From Peptoanaerobacter stomatis (lineage in GTDB: Bacteria > Bacillota > Clostridia > Peptostreptococcales > Filifactoraceae), in contig NZ_JH815225.1 of assembly GCF_000238095.2 (NCBI RefSeq), positions 1,598,419-1,662,418 on the forward strand: a DNA stretch of 64,000 bases, written 5' to 3'. The notes beneath the pieces were generated by a model. That model saw only the letters and a program-made list of their open reading frames with translations, was not told the DNA's origin and searched no databases. Below, piece by piece: positions 1 through 10,587 of this stretch. The first letter of the stretch is position 1, and each line of letters begins with the position of its first letter. Both the position numbers and the translations under genes were made by a program.

Positions 1-1
1 C

Positions 2-94
2 TGTCAAGTACTTTTTTTTACTTTTTTTATTTTCTTTTTTTACTCTCTCACTGAGAGCTTTATCATATTATCATATTTACTTATGCTTAGTCAA
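2..94 (-). promoter_or_regulatory. Tandem strong promoters firing leftward, rRNA-operon-like
   Basis: Read on the minus strand, TTGACT (94-89) is followed 16 bases later by GATAAT (72-67; TAATAT at 70-65 is an 18-base alternative). A second TTGACA lies at 7-2, and its -10 would be outside the window. Each -35 is preceded by a long A-tract resembling an UP element. Tandem promoters with UP-like tracts are typical of rRNA operons in Firmicutes, so an rrn operon just left of the window is inferred, not seen. A short palindrome (CTCTCACTGAGAG, 45-57) lies between them. Confidence 0.55.
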
Positions 95-612
95 CAGTTT
101 TTTTTATTTTTTTTCACTTTTTTTATTTTCTTGTCCTTTTTATTATTTTTATTGTTTTTTATCCTTTATTTGATTATATACTTTATTCTATTATTTTGTT
201 TTTTCGTTCTGATTTTTAATTATACTATCTTATAATATTAGGTTTACAATATAAGTGCAACACTTAATAAAAAAATAATGACTTAGAAAATAAAAACTTG
301 TATAATAGAGTTTTCGAAAACAAAAATATTTATTTGAAAAATTAATTATTATGTTTTTCTGTTATTTTATAATACCAATATTCAACCAAATAGATATCAT
401 GTTCAAATCCCTTAAAGTTATGCTTTTGAGCATATCTCTTTTGAAAGGTATTATATCTTATTTTTCTATTTTGTTTAGTTATTTTGTGGAAGTTTAGTAT
501 AAATATTTTAGTATTAATTAAAAAAGTAAGTTATATTTTAAGTTTTATACTAAAAAATACTTACGTTTAATTAAATAATAGTATACTTATCATATAACTT
601 ACTTTATATTTG
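95..612. other. Gene-free AT-rich stretch with repeat copy
   Basis: No convincing gene. It holds homopolymeric T runs (95-170), one arm of a 22-base sequence (243-264) that recurs inverted at 13499-13520, and copy 1 of the interspersed family described at 370-500. Confidence 0.6.
370..500. repeat. Interspersed repeat family 2, copy 1
   Basis: About 130 bases recurring at 13624-13752 and 43102-43232. The shared core includes CAAATAGAT, TGTTCAAATCC, TTAAAGTTAT and TTTTGAAAGG, ending in AGTTTAGTAT. Read on the minus strand this copy lies in an open frame of about 59 codons ending at the TAA at 344-342, including KGFEHDIYLVEYWYY. There is no good start codon, so it may be a decayed gene fragment rather than a MITE. 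Function unknown. Confidence 0.7.
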
Positions 613-1458
613 TTATTTTAAATCTTTTGCTTCTTCTATTTCTTTTATATCGTTTATGCTTAATAGCTTAAATTGTCCGATTGATTTATAATTTATATTG
701 TCTACTGTTTGTTTTACTTCATGTGTGACTTCTATTATTGAAAAGTCTTTTTTACTTATCTTATATGTCAGATTTACTTCTACATCATCTAATTTGTTCA
801 ATTCTATTCCTAAGCCGAACAATCCGTCTACCATATAAAACAAATCTCCATTTTTACCTTTATATGTGAAGTCGTATGTTGTATCTGTTTCTGTCATTTT
901 AAATCTTTTATCTTGTGACAAATTTGTTGATAAACTGAAGGCTTTTACCATTCCTATATAACTGCTTTCTGTTTGAGGTTTCATATCTTGTCCTGTATAT
1001 TCTTTCAGTCCTTTTTGATCACTGTCTAAGTATATTTTATTTTTTATCATATCTACATATGCTTTTGTTTTTACTCCGTCTATGTTTGTTTCGTCATACA
1101 TTTTAGATACAGTTTTAAAGCCGTCTTTGTCTTTTTTATCTGAATATATTATCTTTGATGTTATATCTACATTATTACCTTTTCCAGTTTCTTTGCCTGC
1201 TGAATCTAATTGTGAGACTTTTACTTTATAATTTGCTGTTACTGATTTTAAATTTTCTAATGATTTTTTTAATTTGTCGAATACTTGTTGTTCTGTAAGT
1301 TTATTATTTTCTTTAGGAATTTTAACTTCTTCTTGTTTTTGTTGTGTAACTGTTGTTTTTGTTTGTCCTGTTGATGTTTTTGTTGTGGCATTACAAGCTG
1401 TAGAGTTAAACATCATTCCTAAACTTAATAAAACAGCTAATATTTTCTTATTTTTCAT
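613..1458 (-). CDS. Putative exported lipoprotein
   Basis: About 281 residues. The start at 1458 is chosen because GGAGG lies just upstream of that ATG. The ten-codon longer form would start inside the parS palindrome. A Lys-rich hydrophobic signal segment ends in STAC, a degenerate lipobox without the usual Leu at -3. A Thr/Lys/Gln-rich linker follows, then a mixed alpha/beta domain with LKSVTANYKVKV, reminiscent of the DUF6612/LppX-type lipoproteins that bind hydrophobic ligands. That family link is inference. Probably anchored on the outer face of the membrane. It is the last gene before the leftward promoters and is monocistronic. Confidence 0.65.
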   Translation of the reverse strand: MKNKKILAVLLSLGMMFNSTACNATTKTSTGQTKTTVTQQKQEEVKIPKENNKLTEQQVFDKLKKSLENLKSVTANYKVKVSQLDSAGKETGKGNNVDITSKIIYSDKKDKDGFKTVSKMYDETNIDGVKTKAYVDMIKNKIYLDSDQKGLKEYTGQDMKPQTESSYIGMVKAFSLSTNLSQDKRFKMTETDTTYDFTYKGKNGDLFYMVDGLFGLGIELNKLDDVEVNLTYKISKKDFSIIEVTHEVKQTVDNINYKSIGQFKLLSINDIKEIEEAKDLK

Positions 1459-1471
1459 ATTTTCCTCCAAT

Positions 1472-1487
1472 TGTTTCACGTGAAACA
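1472..1487. promoter_or_regulatory. parS: parS centromere site
   Basis: TGTTTCACGTGAAACA, a perfect 16-base palindrome identical to the Bacillus-type ParB-binding parS consensus. It lies about 20 kb from the dnaA-linked origin, inside the 5' region of the lipoprotein gene. parA and parB are not in the window. No other parS-like site was seen. Confidence 0.92.
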
Positions 1488-1514
1488 TTTTATATTAATG
1501 TTAATTTTATACTA

Positions 1515-1605
1515 ATACTGAAATCTTATAGAGTAATGGAAATTTATAATAGTTAATGTTATATAATATACATAATTTTATTATATAGTAGTATAAAATC
1601 TATTT
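1515..1605 (-). repeat. Interspersed repeat family 3, degenerate copy
   Basis: On the minus strand it reads TATACTAC..ATAATAAAATTAT, then TATATAACATTAA, and ends in a CTATAAG..CAGTAT segment. It matches the fuller copies at 44033-44146 and 57760-57892 but is shorter. Confidence 0.45.
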
Positions 1606-1687
1606 AAATTAAGATATGTTCAAATATATCTCATATTATACTATGTTTTTCATTAAATTAGTTTTAAATTAATGTTAATTTTTTGCA

Positions 1688-1724
1688 AAAAAATATCCTT
1701 ATATTTTAAATAAGGATATTTTAA
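1688..1724 (-). terminator. Terminator of the sigma-factor operon
   Basis: Perfect 13-bp hairpin AAAATATCCTTAT/ATAAGGATATTTT with a 7-base loop, just past the sigma factor stop codon. The A/T flanks would let it work in both directions. Confidence 0.75.
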
Positions 1725-1732
1725 AAATCATA

Positions 1733-2497
1733 TTATAATTGTCTTTCATATTCTTTTTTTAATTTTGCCAATATCTTTTTTTCCATCCTTGATACTGTCA
1801 TCTGTGATACTTCTAATTCGTTTGCCACTACCATCTGTGTTTTATTTTCAAAATATCTGTCTATTATTATTTTTCTTTCTACTTCTGTTAATTGACTCAT
1901 CATGTGTTTAAAGAAGTCATTGTCTTCTATTTCTAAAAATCTCCTGTCATCTTCACCGATAAGTTCGTGTAATGCTACATCTTTTTCTTCTCCTTCATTA
2001 TCGTATTTGATATCAAGGGATATTGGAGCATATGCGTGTGATGCATCCAAGGTTTCTATAACTTCTTCTTGTGTGCATCCCAATCTTTCGGCTATATCTG
2101 ATATTTTAGGTACTTTATGTGTTTCTTGTTGTAACTCAATTTTTACTTGATTTACTCTTTTTGATAATTCTTGTATTCTTCTTGGTACTCTTATTGACCA
2201 ACCTTTATCTCTAAAGTATTTTTTTATTTCGCCTATTATCGTTGGCGTTGCAAATGATGAAAATTCAAACCCTTTTGATATGTCATATCTTTCTATAGCA
2301 AATATCAATCCAAGTGATGCTACTTGATATATGTCTTCATATTCTATACCTTTATTTATATATTTTTTTGACAGTATCTCAGCTATATATAGATTTCTCT
2401 TAATTAATTCGTTTCTTATTTCTATATTTTTGTCACTGCTATAAATAGAAAACAATTCTTTATCGTCATAATGGTCATATTTATTAATAATGCTCAT
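1733..2497 (-). CDS. sigB: SigB/SigF/SigG-family RNA polymerase sigma factor
   Basis: 254 residues, normal length for the group-3 sigma-70 class. Region 2 contains YQVASLGLIFAIERYD and FSSFATPTIIGEIKKYFRD, followed by the family signature SIRVPRR. Region 3 lies at about 115-160. Region 4 contains LTEVERKIIIDRYF and a helix-turn-helix with SQMTVSRMEKKIL. It is the last gene of an operon with an RsbW-type anti-sigma kinase and an RsbV-type antagonist, so activity should be controlled by partner switching. The order rsbV-rsbW-sigma fits both SigB and SpoIIA modules. The upstream ytxG/ytxH stress genes favour a general-stress role, but a sporulation sigma cannot be excluded. Confidence 0.88.
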   Translation of the reverse strand: MSIINKYDHYDDKELFSIYSSDKNIEIRNELIKRNLYIAEILSKKYINKGIEYEDIYQVASLGLIFAIERYDISKGFEFSSFATPTIIGEIKKYFRDKGWSIRVPRRIQELSKRVNQVKIELQQETHKVPKISDIAERLGCTQEEVIETLDASHAYAPISLDIKYDNEGEEKDVALHELIGEDDRRFLEIEDNDFFKHMMSQLTEVERKIIIDRYFENKTQMVVANELEVSQMTVSRMEKKILAKLKKEYERQL

Positions 2498-2538
2498 AGT
2501 ATTTTCCTTTGACTCCTTTCTTTAGGGAGTATCTTGCA

Positions 2539-2973
2539 TTATCTACCATCTCCTAAGAATTTAACCATTTTTATTTCGCTTCCAATACCTATTTGAGATT
2601 TAAGCTCTACTTCGTCCATTAAAGTTTTAATTATGAATATTCCAAGTCCTCCTTCTTTAGGATTGCTAAGATCCGGACTTCCTACTTCTTCAACTTTATA
2701 TCCTTTGCCTGTATCTCTTATTTGTATTTGCAGCTTATTTTCAAATACATCTATATTTATGTCAAACTTTTCATCCAAGCCATGCTTTATAGCATTGGTG
2801 CATCCTTCTGCTACTGCTACTTTTATATCTTCTATTTCTTCTATATTGAATCCCATTCTATTTGCTATTGCAGATACCGTAAGTCTTACAACTCCAACAT
2901 ATTCAGCTTTGCAAGGAAGAGACATATTAACTTTGTCTATACTCTTCATATAATCGGAATTTTGATTTGACAA
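2539..2973 (-). CDS. rsbW: Anti-sigma factor, serine kinase (RsbW/SpoIIAB type)
   Basis: 144 residues with a single GHKL ATPase fold. The N-box is VAEGCTNAIKHGL (Asn60), G1 is DTGKGY (about 87-92), and G2 is EGGLGIFIIKTL (about 107-118). In this family the protein binds and silences its sigma factor and inactivates the STAS antagonist by phosphorylating a serine. Both partners are adjacent: rsbV ends 2 bases upstream and the sigma gene follows after 41 bases. Cytoplasmic. Confidence 0.9.
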   Translation of the reverse strand: MSNQNSDYMKSIDKVNMSLPCKAEYVGVVRLTVSAIANRMGFNIEEIEDIKVAVAEGCTNAIKHGLDEKFDINIDVFENKLQIQIRDTGKGYKVEEVGSPDLSNPKEGGLGIFIIKTLMDEVELKSQIGIGSEIKMVKFLGDGR

Positions 2974-2975
2974 AT

Positions 2976-3293
2976 TTATCCCTCCAATTTAAATATTTTA
3001 TCTAATCCTGTAATTGTGAATATTTTTTTTACATTTGCTTTAGTATTTAATATATATATATCCTTTTCTTTTTGTTTTAATCTTTTTAATACACCTACTA
3101 AAATTCCAAGTCCTGTGGAGTCTATATATTCCAAATTCTGCATATTTATTACGACATCTTTTATATTTTCTTCGTTTATCACGCTTAGGGATTCTTTCAA
3201 TTTTGTAGCTGTGTATATATCAATTTCTCCTTCTAATGCTACATTCCACTTATCATCTGTTTTATTAAAATTAACATCTACATTTAAAGACAC
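2976..3293 (-). CDS. rsbV: Anti-anti-sigma factor, STAS domain (RsbV/SpoIIAA type)
   Basis: 105-residue single STAS domain. The conserved phosphoacceptor segment is LEYIDSTGLGIL, with Ser59 the predicted target of the neighbouring kinase. When unphosphorylated, such proteins sequester RsbW and free the sigma factor. It lies 3 bases after the DUF948 gene and 2 bases before rsbW, so translation is probably coupled. No upstream phosphatase (RsbU/RsbP/SpoIIE) is present in the window. Confidence 0.9.
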   Translation of the reverse strand: MSLNVDVNFNKTDDKWNVALEGEIDIYTATKLKESLSVINEENIKDVVINMQNLEYIDSTGLGILVGVLKRLKQKEKDIYILNTKANVKKIFTITGLDKIFKLEG

Positions 3294-3296
3294 TTG

Positions 3297-3590
3297 CTAA
3301 TTCCTCCCTTTCTGTCTATTTTTTCTCATTTGTGCTATCGACATCGCTCCTTTTGCTGCTGCCGAAAAAGCTGTTGCTCTTGATACACCTGATACAACTC
3401 CTGATAATGAATTTACAGATGTAAGTATGCCTGAACTTGATATTATCAATTCTTCTATTTCTCTTGAATTTCTGATAATTATTCTATTTACTTCTTTGAT
3501 TGTGTCACTGGCATTTTTTAATACCATTCCCAAGTATACGCTGAAAAATAAAAATCCTACACCTATGAGTAATATTCCTACTTCCCACAT
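3297..3590 (-). CDS. DUF948 membrane-anchored stress protein (YtxG-like)
   Basis: 97 residues. One N-terminal membrane helix (about 4-26) is followed by an amphipathic, coiled-coil-like stretch and a basic tail (RKNRQKGRN). This matches the DUF948 family, whose Bacillus member YtxG is a general stress protein encoded next to YtxH. Molecular function is unknown. It shares the operon with ytxH and the partner-switch genes, suggesting membership of the regulon. Confidence 0.7.
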   Translation of the reverse strand: MWEVGILLIGVGFLFFSVYLGMVLKNASDTIKEVNRIIIRNSREIEELIISSSGILTSVNSLSGVVSGVSRATAFSAAAKGAMSIAQMRKNRQKGRN

Positions 3591-3661
3591 ACGCTCCTCC
3601 TTTAAAACTCCAAGTTTTGCAAGTTTTTGTTAAACATATAGAATTTGTAATTTATATAAAA

Positions 3662-3937
3662 TTATACGTCAAATTCTCTTTCAAACACGCTTTCTTCTTC
3701 TACATCTTGTATTGATGCACCTGTATATAATGTTATTGTATCTTTTATTGTGTCCTTTACTCCGTCTATGTCGTAACGTGCGTCACTTGCTCTTTTTTTA
3801 ATTGTTTTTTTTGTATCGTCGGCTTTTTCACTAAGTTCCACTCTAAGTTCTTTACCGCTTTTTGGAGCTATTAAAACTCCAATTATAACACCAAAAAATA
3901 ATCCGAATACAAATGTTAAAAACGGGCATCTTCTCAT
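3662..3937 (-). CDS. YtxH-like general stress protein
   Basis: 91 residues. A membrane helix with small-residue spacing (FGLFFGVIIGVLIAPKSGKE) is the YtxH family signature, followed by a charged, Lys/Asp-rich helical tail. Exact function is unknown; in Bacillus the family is stress-induced. It is the first gene of the ytxH-ytxG-rsbV-rsbW-sigma operon. The 240-base gap upstream contains a TGTATAAT extended -10 on the minus strand but no clear -35. Confidence 0.75.
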   Translation of the reverse strand: MRRCPFLTFVFGLFFGVIIGVLIAPKSGKELRVELSEKADDTKKTIKKRASDARYDIDGVKDTIKDTITLYTGASIQDVEEESVFEREFDV

Positions 3938-4177
3938 AGCTGTTCTCCTTTACTTAAATTTGTTTCAAAATGTATTTTTATTATTGTATTTTTTATTACA
4001 AAGTTATTATACAATATTTTATTTGAATTCTCCATTTTTTTATTTTACTATAAAACTGTTACTACATTGCAAAAAATGTTTAAAAGCAATTTATTATTTT
4101 TTATCATAATAACTTAAAATAAATGACTTTACATTATTTTTTTACTGAAAATATCAAAATAAATATCATGAATAAAA

Positions 4178-6631
4178 TTATTCGTCTTCGCCATCATCAT
4201 TAGCTATTATTTCTATTGCTGATATTATGTCATTTTCTGTGCTTCTCATAACTTTCACACCGCTTGTATCTCTTGACAATACTGATATTTCAGATACTTC
4301 TGTTCTTATCAACGTTCCATCTGAATTTATTATCATAACTTCGTCTTTTTCGTCTACTACTTTTGCATCTGCAATATTTCCTGTTTTTTCTGTGATTTTG
4401 TAAGTTTTTAAACCTACTCCACCTCTTGATTGAACTTTATATTTATTTATATCAGTTCTTTTACCGTATCCTTTTTCAGATATTATTAAGAGTTGCTTAT
4501 CTTGTGATGCTATCTCTACAGATACCACTTCATCATCACCTTTGAGCTTGATACCTCTTACTCCTCTTGCTTGTCTTCCCATAGGGCGTATCTGCTTATC
4601 TTCAAACATTATAGCCATACCTTTTTTAGTTATTATGATAAATTGAGAATTATCTTGTGTCAACAATGAATTTACAAGCTCATCTCCTTCATCCAAACTT
4701 ATTGCTATAAGTCCTTGTCGCTTGCTCTTGGTGAATTCAGATACTTTTGTTTTCTTTATAACACCTTTTTTAGTACACATAACAAGATAATTATTGTCTT
4801 GATCTGCTTTTGTAGTTATTATACTTGTTATGCTCTCACCTTTTTCGAGCGGTAACAAGTTTATAACATTTGTTCCCTTTGCAGTTCTTGATACTTGTGG
4901 TACTTCATAGGCATTAAGCGTATATATTTTACCTAAAGTTGTTATAAATAGAAGTTTTTCGTGATTTGAAGTTATTATCAATTTTTCAACAAAGTCTTCT
5001 TCTTTTGTAGTCATTGATGCTATACCTTTACCGCCTCTTTTTTGAGCCTTATAAGTGTCTACCGGCAATCTTTTTATATAACCTTGATGAGTAAGTGTTA
5101 TTGTAACATCTTCATTCGGTATAGTATCTTTTATATCTATTTCTTCTTGTTTTGCTATTATCTGTGTTCTTCTTGCATCCTTATATTTGTCTCTTATTTC
5201 TATCATTTCTTCTTTGATTATAGATAACAACTTTTCTTCACTTGCCAATATTGAATTGTAATATTCTATCTTTTTATTTAATTCCAATTTTTCTTCTTCA
5301 AGCTTTTCTTTTTCCAAACCTTGAAGTCTTCTCAGTCTCATATCCAATATTGCTGTTGCTTGGACTTCAGATAAGTCAAATCTGCTCATCAATTTTTCTT
5401 GAGCATCTGAATATGAATTTCTTATTATATTTATTACTTCATCTATATTATCTATTGCTATTAATAATCCTAATAATAAATGAAGTCTTTCTTCAGCTTT
5501 GTTTAAATCAAACTTTGTTCTTCTTGTTACAACTTCCTTTTGATAATTTATATAGTATTTGAGTATGTCCACAAGATTCAGTATCTTAGGCTCTCCATCT
5601 ACTATTGATAATAAAATCATAGAATATACTTCTTGAAGTTGAGAATGTTTATATAAATTATTTAAAACTATTGTAGGGTTCACATCTCTTCTTGTTTCTA
5701 CTACAATTTTTATACCTGTTTTTTTGCTTGATTCATCTCTTAAATCTGTTATTCCTTCTATTTTTTTATCTCTTACAAGCTGTCCAATTTTTTCTACCAA
5801 AGTTGCTTTATTAACTTGATAAGGTATTTGTCTTATTATTATTTCAGATTTTCCATTAGGTAATTCTTCTATCTCTGATTTTGCTCTTACTACTACTTTT
5901 CCTCTGCCTGTTTCATATGCTTTTCTTATTGCATCTTTTCCCATAATAACTGCGCCGGTTGGAAAATCAGGACCTTTTATATGCTGCATTACATCATCCA
6001 ATGTAGCTTCTTTATCATCTATAAGAGTTATAGTACCATTTATGACTTCTTTTAGATTGTGAGGAGGTATTGATGTTGCCATACCTACTGCTATACCGTT
6101 TGATCCGTTTACAAGTAAATTCGGAAATCTTGACGGCAATACTACAGGTTCTTGTTTTTTCTCATCAAAATTAGGTCTGAAATCTACAGTATCCTTGTTC
6201 AAATCTCTAAGCATTTCTGATGAAATTTTATTCATCTTTGCTTCAGTATATCTGTATGCAGCAGGCGGATCTCCGTCTAATGTACCGAAGTTACCCTTTC
6301 CTTCGACAAGCATATATCTCATAGAAAAATCCTGAGCCATTCTTACCATCGCATCATATATAGAAGAATCTCCATGCGGATGATAATATGCCATAGTATG
6401 TCCTACTACATTGGCTGATTTATGAAACGGCTTATCAGGAGTAAGTCCAAGTTCACTCATAGAATAAAGTATTCTTCTGTGAACAGGTTTTAAACCGTCT
6501 CTTATATCAGGAAGAGCACGACCTATAATAACGCTCATAGAATAATCTATATAGCATTTTTCCATTTGTTTTTTCAGGTCTACATCTTCTATCTTACCGT
6601 GTATATCATCTATTTGTATATCGTCGCTCAT
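4178..6631 (-). CDS. gyrA: DNA gyrase subunit A
   Basis: 817 residues, full length. It cleaves and rejoins DNA in the A2B2 gyrase that introduces negative supercoils. The breakage-reunion domain has the catalytic tyrosine in [10 protein letters not shown]. The quinolone-determining segment reads [10 protein letters not shown], with the Ser and Asp positions unmutated. The C-terminal pinwheel contains the GyrA box as QKRGGKG. The tail is acidic (IANDDGEDE). It lies downstream of gyrB on the same strand, separated by 338 bases containing a long palindrome, so it may have its own promoter. Confidence 0.97.
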   Translation of the reverse strand: MSDDIQIDDIHGKIEDVDLKKQMEKCYIDYSMSVIIGRALPDIRDGLKPVHRRILYSMSELGLTPDKPFHKSANVVGHTMAYYHPHGDSSIYDAMVRMAQDFSMRYMLVEGKGNFGTLDGDPPAAYRYTEAKMNKISSEMLRDLNKDTVDFRPNFDEKKQEPVVLPSRFPNLLVNGSNGIAVGMATSIPPHNLKEVINGTITLIDDKEATLDDVMQHIKGPDFPTGAVIMGKDAIRKAYETGRGKVVVRAKSEIEELPNGKSEIIIRQIPYQVNKATLVEKIGQLVRDKKIEGITDLRDESSKKTGIKIVVETRRDVNPTIVLNNLYKHSQLQEVYSMILLSIVDGEPKILNLVDILKYYINYQKEVVTRRTKFDLNKAEERLHLLLGLLIAIDNIDEVINIIRNSYSDAQEKLMSRFDLSEVQATAILDMRLRRLQGLEKEKLEEEKLELNKKIEYYNSILASEEKLLSIIKEEMIEIRDKYKDARRTQIIAKQEEIDIKDTIPNEDVTITLTHQGYIKRLPVDTYKAQKRGGKGIASMTTKEEDFVEKLIITSNHEKLLFITTLGKIYTLNAYEVPQVSRTAKGTNVINLLPLEKGESITSIITTKADQDNNYLVMCTKKGVIKKTKVSEFTKSKRQGLIAISLDEGDELVNSLLTQDNSQFIIITKKGMAIMFEDKQIRPMGRQARGVRGIKLKGDDEVVSVEIASQDKQLLIISEKGYGKRTDINKYKVQSRGGVGLKTYKITEKTGNIADAKVVDEKDEVMIINSDGTLIRTEVSEISVLSRDTSGVKVMRSTENDIISAIEIIANDDGEDE

Positions 6632-6969
6632 TTTATCTCCTTGTTATATAAAATAAGTATTTCATATAGATTTTTTTAATATAATGATCAAATATGTTTT
6701 GCTAAAAGCAATTTTGTATAAACATCTTCAAAAAATATATTTCACAAAACAATTTAAACATATCTTAATTTAAAGTATTACTGTCATCTGATTAAACAAT
6801 GGATAATTATTTTTAAATTCACAAAAAAATAATATATATTTATAAGATGATAATATCCATATTTAAAACAGATGTCAGTATTAAATAATTTATTTCATAA
6901 GCAAATTCATGTAAAATTCAAAAAATTAATAATAAATTGATTTTTAAATCAAAAAACTGATATTCAAAA
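6632..6969. other. gyrB-gyrA spacer with long imperfect palindrome
   Basis: A 102-base imperfect stem-loop spans 6779-6880. Its outer arms TACTGTCATCTG and CAGATGTCAGTA pair at 11 of 12 positions. Inner arms pair as AATGGATA/TATCCATATT around an AT-rich loop. There is no coding potential. It may be a mobile palindromic element or a structured 5' leader for gyrA. Confidence 0.6.
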
Positions 6970-8910
<1,941 letters not shown>

Positions 8911-9024
8911 TCAAATTTATTCTCAACAAATCATTTAAGATTATGATTATTTTTCATAAAATCAATATATAAAAAAATATATTTTTACAAAATAATAATG
9001 TCTTATCACTTCCTTAACTTATAT

Positions 9025-9035
9025 ATTATACCATA
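9025..9035 (-). promoter_or_regulatory. Probable gyrB promoter (extended -10)
   Basis: On the minus strand ATGG-TATAAT (TATAAT at 9030-9025) forms an extended -10 (TGN) element. There is no good -35. It implies an untranslated leader of about 115 bases. Confidence 0.45.
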
Positions 9036-9074
9036 AAATACATAAAATTAGTATGATTTTTTATTACAGCTAAC

Positions 9075-9176
9075 ACTAAACACTATTAAAAATACATTAT
9101 AATTACACATCTAAAATTTTAAAAATAATAGATTATATAAAGTTTATAGATTTTATACTTTGTAATAGTGTTTAGT
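9075..9176. repeat. MITE-like element, family 4, copy 1
   Basis: 102 bases bounded by perfect 14-base inverted repeats ACTAAACACTATTA (9075-9088) and TAATAGTGTTTAGT (9163-9176). There is no coding potential. A second, more diverged copy lies at 10199-10298. Confidence 0.7.
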
Positions 9177-9198
9177 ATAAAATTACACAAGTTTATAT

Positions 9199-9298
9199 TA
9201 CTATCTAATAAAATTATAGACAGATAACATAATTATACAGCATTAATATAAATGTTTTATTTTAAAAATTAATGATAGATAATCAAGTTAAGTATAAC
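9199..9298 (+). repeat. Interspersed repeat family 3, partial copy
   Basis: Contains ACTATCTAATAAAATTATAGA, then CATTAATATAAAT and AAAAATTAATGAT, in the order and orientation seen at 44033-44146. Confidence 0.5.
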
Positions 9299-9356
9299 AC
9301 TTTTATAAAACTACTTATAAATTTTCATAATTCTAATAAGATTTTAGTATTAACAT

Positions 9357-9385
9357 AAAAAAAGTGGAACCAAGTTCCACTTTTT
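9357..9385 (-). terminator. Terminator of the alarmone synthetase gene
   Basis: Perfect hairpin AAAAAGTGGAAC-CAA-GTTCCACTTTTT with A/T tracts on both sides, 14 bases past the stop codon. Confidence 0.85.
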
Positions 9386-9398
9386 GCTGAAATATTTT

Positions 9399-10088
9399 TT
9401 AAAAATAAGTATTATCTTCGCTTATATCAAGTTTTTCTATTTTTTTTCTGATTTTAAGCATATGCTCATCTATCTGATATATTTTATCTGCACATTTTTT
9501 CAATTCTTTTATAATTTCAGGTGCTTCTTTCATAGTCTTTTTATATTTCATTTGATGCTCCAATGATGCCCAAAAGTCCATAGCTATTGTTCTTATCTGT
9601 AATTCCAATTTTATACATTCTTTTTTTTGAGAAAGATATATCGGTATCTCTACTATTAAATGAAGTGAACTATATCCATTAGGCTTTGGATTTTTTATAT
9701 AATCTTTAACTTCTATTATCTTTATGTCATCTTGTAACTCAAGCATCTCTGCTATATCATATATATCGTCTACAAAACTGCAAACTACTCTGATACCGGC
9801 TACATCTGTAAGATTTTCTCTTATTGATTGGGTACTTATTTCCAATCCTCTTCGTCTTAATTTTTGTGCTATACTTGAAGGCTTTTTGAGCCTGCTCTTT
9901 ACAAATTGTATAGGATTACGCTGATTTTTTATAGATATATCATCATTTAACACTTCCAATTTCGTTCTTACTTCTCTTATTGCCGACTTGTAATATAACA
10001 TCAACTCTTTAAACTCATTAAGATGTATCAATATTTCTTCCGGATCTTGTGATATAACAGAAATTATTTTTTTATCAAACTCTTGCAT
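9399..10088 (-). CDS. relQ: Small alarmone synthetase, RelA/SpoT domain (RelQ/YjbM type)
   Basis: About 229 residues. It would make (p)ppGpp from ATP and GTP/GDP. It has only the synthetase domain: no HD hydrolase, TGS or ACT. Family motifs include DVAGIRVVCSFVDDIYDIA (G-loop region), PKPNGYSSLHLIVE and LELQIRTIAMDFWASLEHQ. The ATG at 10088 is preferred because GGAGGT lies directly upstream; the ORF extends to a GTG at 10100. Monocistronic with a strong terminator. RelQ versus RelP is assigned only from length and motif style. Confidence 0.87.
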   Translation of the reverse strand: MQEFDKKIISVISQDPEEILIHLNEFKELMLYYKSAIREVRTKLEVLNDDISIKNQRNPIQFVKSRLKKPSSIAQKLRRRGLEISTQSIRENLTDVAGIRVVCSFVDDIYDIAEMLELQDDIKIIEVKDYIKNPKPNGYSSLHLIVEIPIYLSQKKECIKLELQIRTIAMDFWASLEHQMKYKKTMKEAPEIIKELKKCADKIYQIDEHMLKIRKKIEKLDISEDNTYF

Positions 10089-10198
10089 ATTTACCTCCAC
10101 TAACTGAGTGTAAGCATTCTAAATTTTACATTTTAATTATACTATTTATATTTTTTTTGTCAATTATAAGCTAATATTAATTGAACTTTTTATATTTT

Positions 10199-10298
10199 AT
10201 ACTAAACACTAATCAAAACTGTATTAGATTATACTCTTAATAATTTATATTTTTTAAAACAATAAATTATATATTTTTTTGTAATAATGTTTAATATT
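10199..10298. repeat. MITE-like element, family 4, copy 2
   Basis: Starts TACTAAACACTAAT and ends GTAATAATGTTTAATATT, a diverged version of the termini at 9075-9176, with similar length and an AT-rich interior. The remainder of the gap 10101-10461 is AT-rich with nothing recognised. Confidence 0.5.
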
Positions 10299-10587
10299 AT
10301 AAATATAAAATTAAGATAAATAATAATATAGTCTTAAAATTCATTTAAATTAGTTTTAAGAGTATTTTTATTTTTATAATATAATTCATCTATTTTTTTA
10401 TAAACTCTTCTTAAATCAAAAATTAAAGGCTATGTTTTTTTACAATAATTATAAAAATCATAACCACCAGTTGAACTGGTGGTTTGCACTAGCCCTATAA
10501 GGGCATATTACTTACAACCTCTCAAGAGGTACTGAATAAGTCCGTCAACCGTATAATATTTTCAGGCTACTGCTAAAGCAGCTTTTT

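Noticed and set aside
390-440. tRNA-like TGTTCAAATCC in family 2 repeats
   Set aside because: It resembles a T-loop, but no acceptor, D or anticodon stems can be formed around it in any copy.
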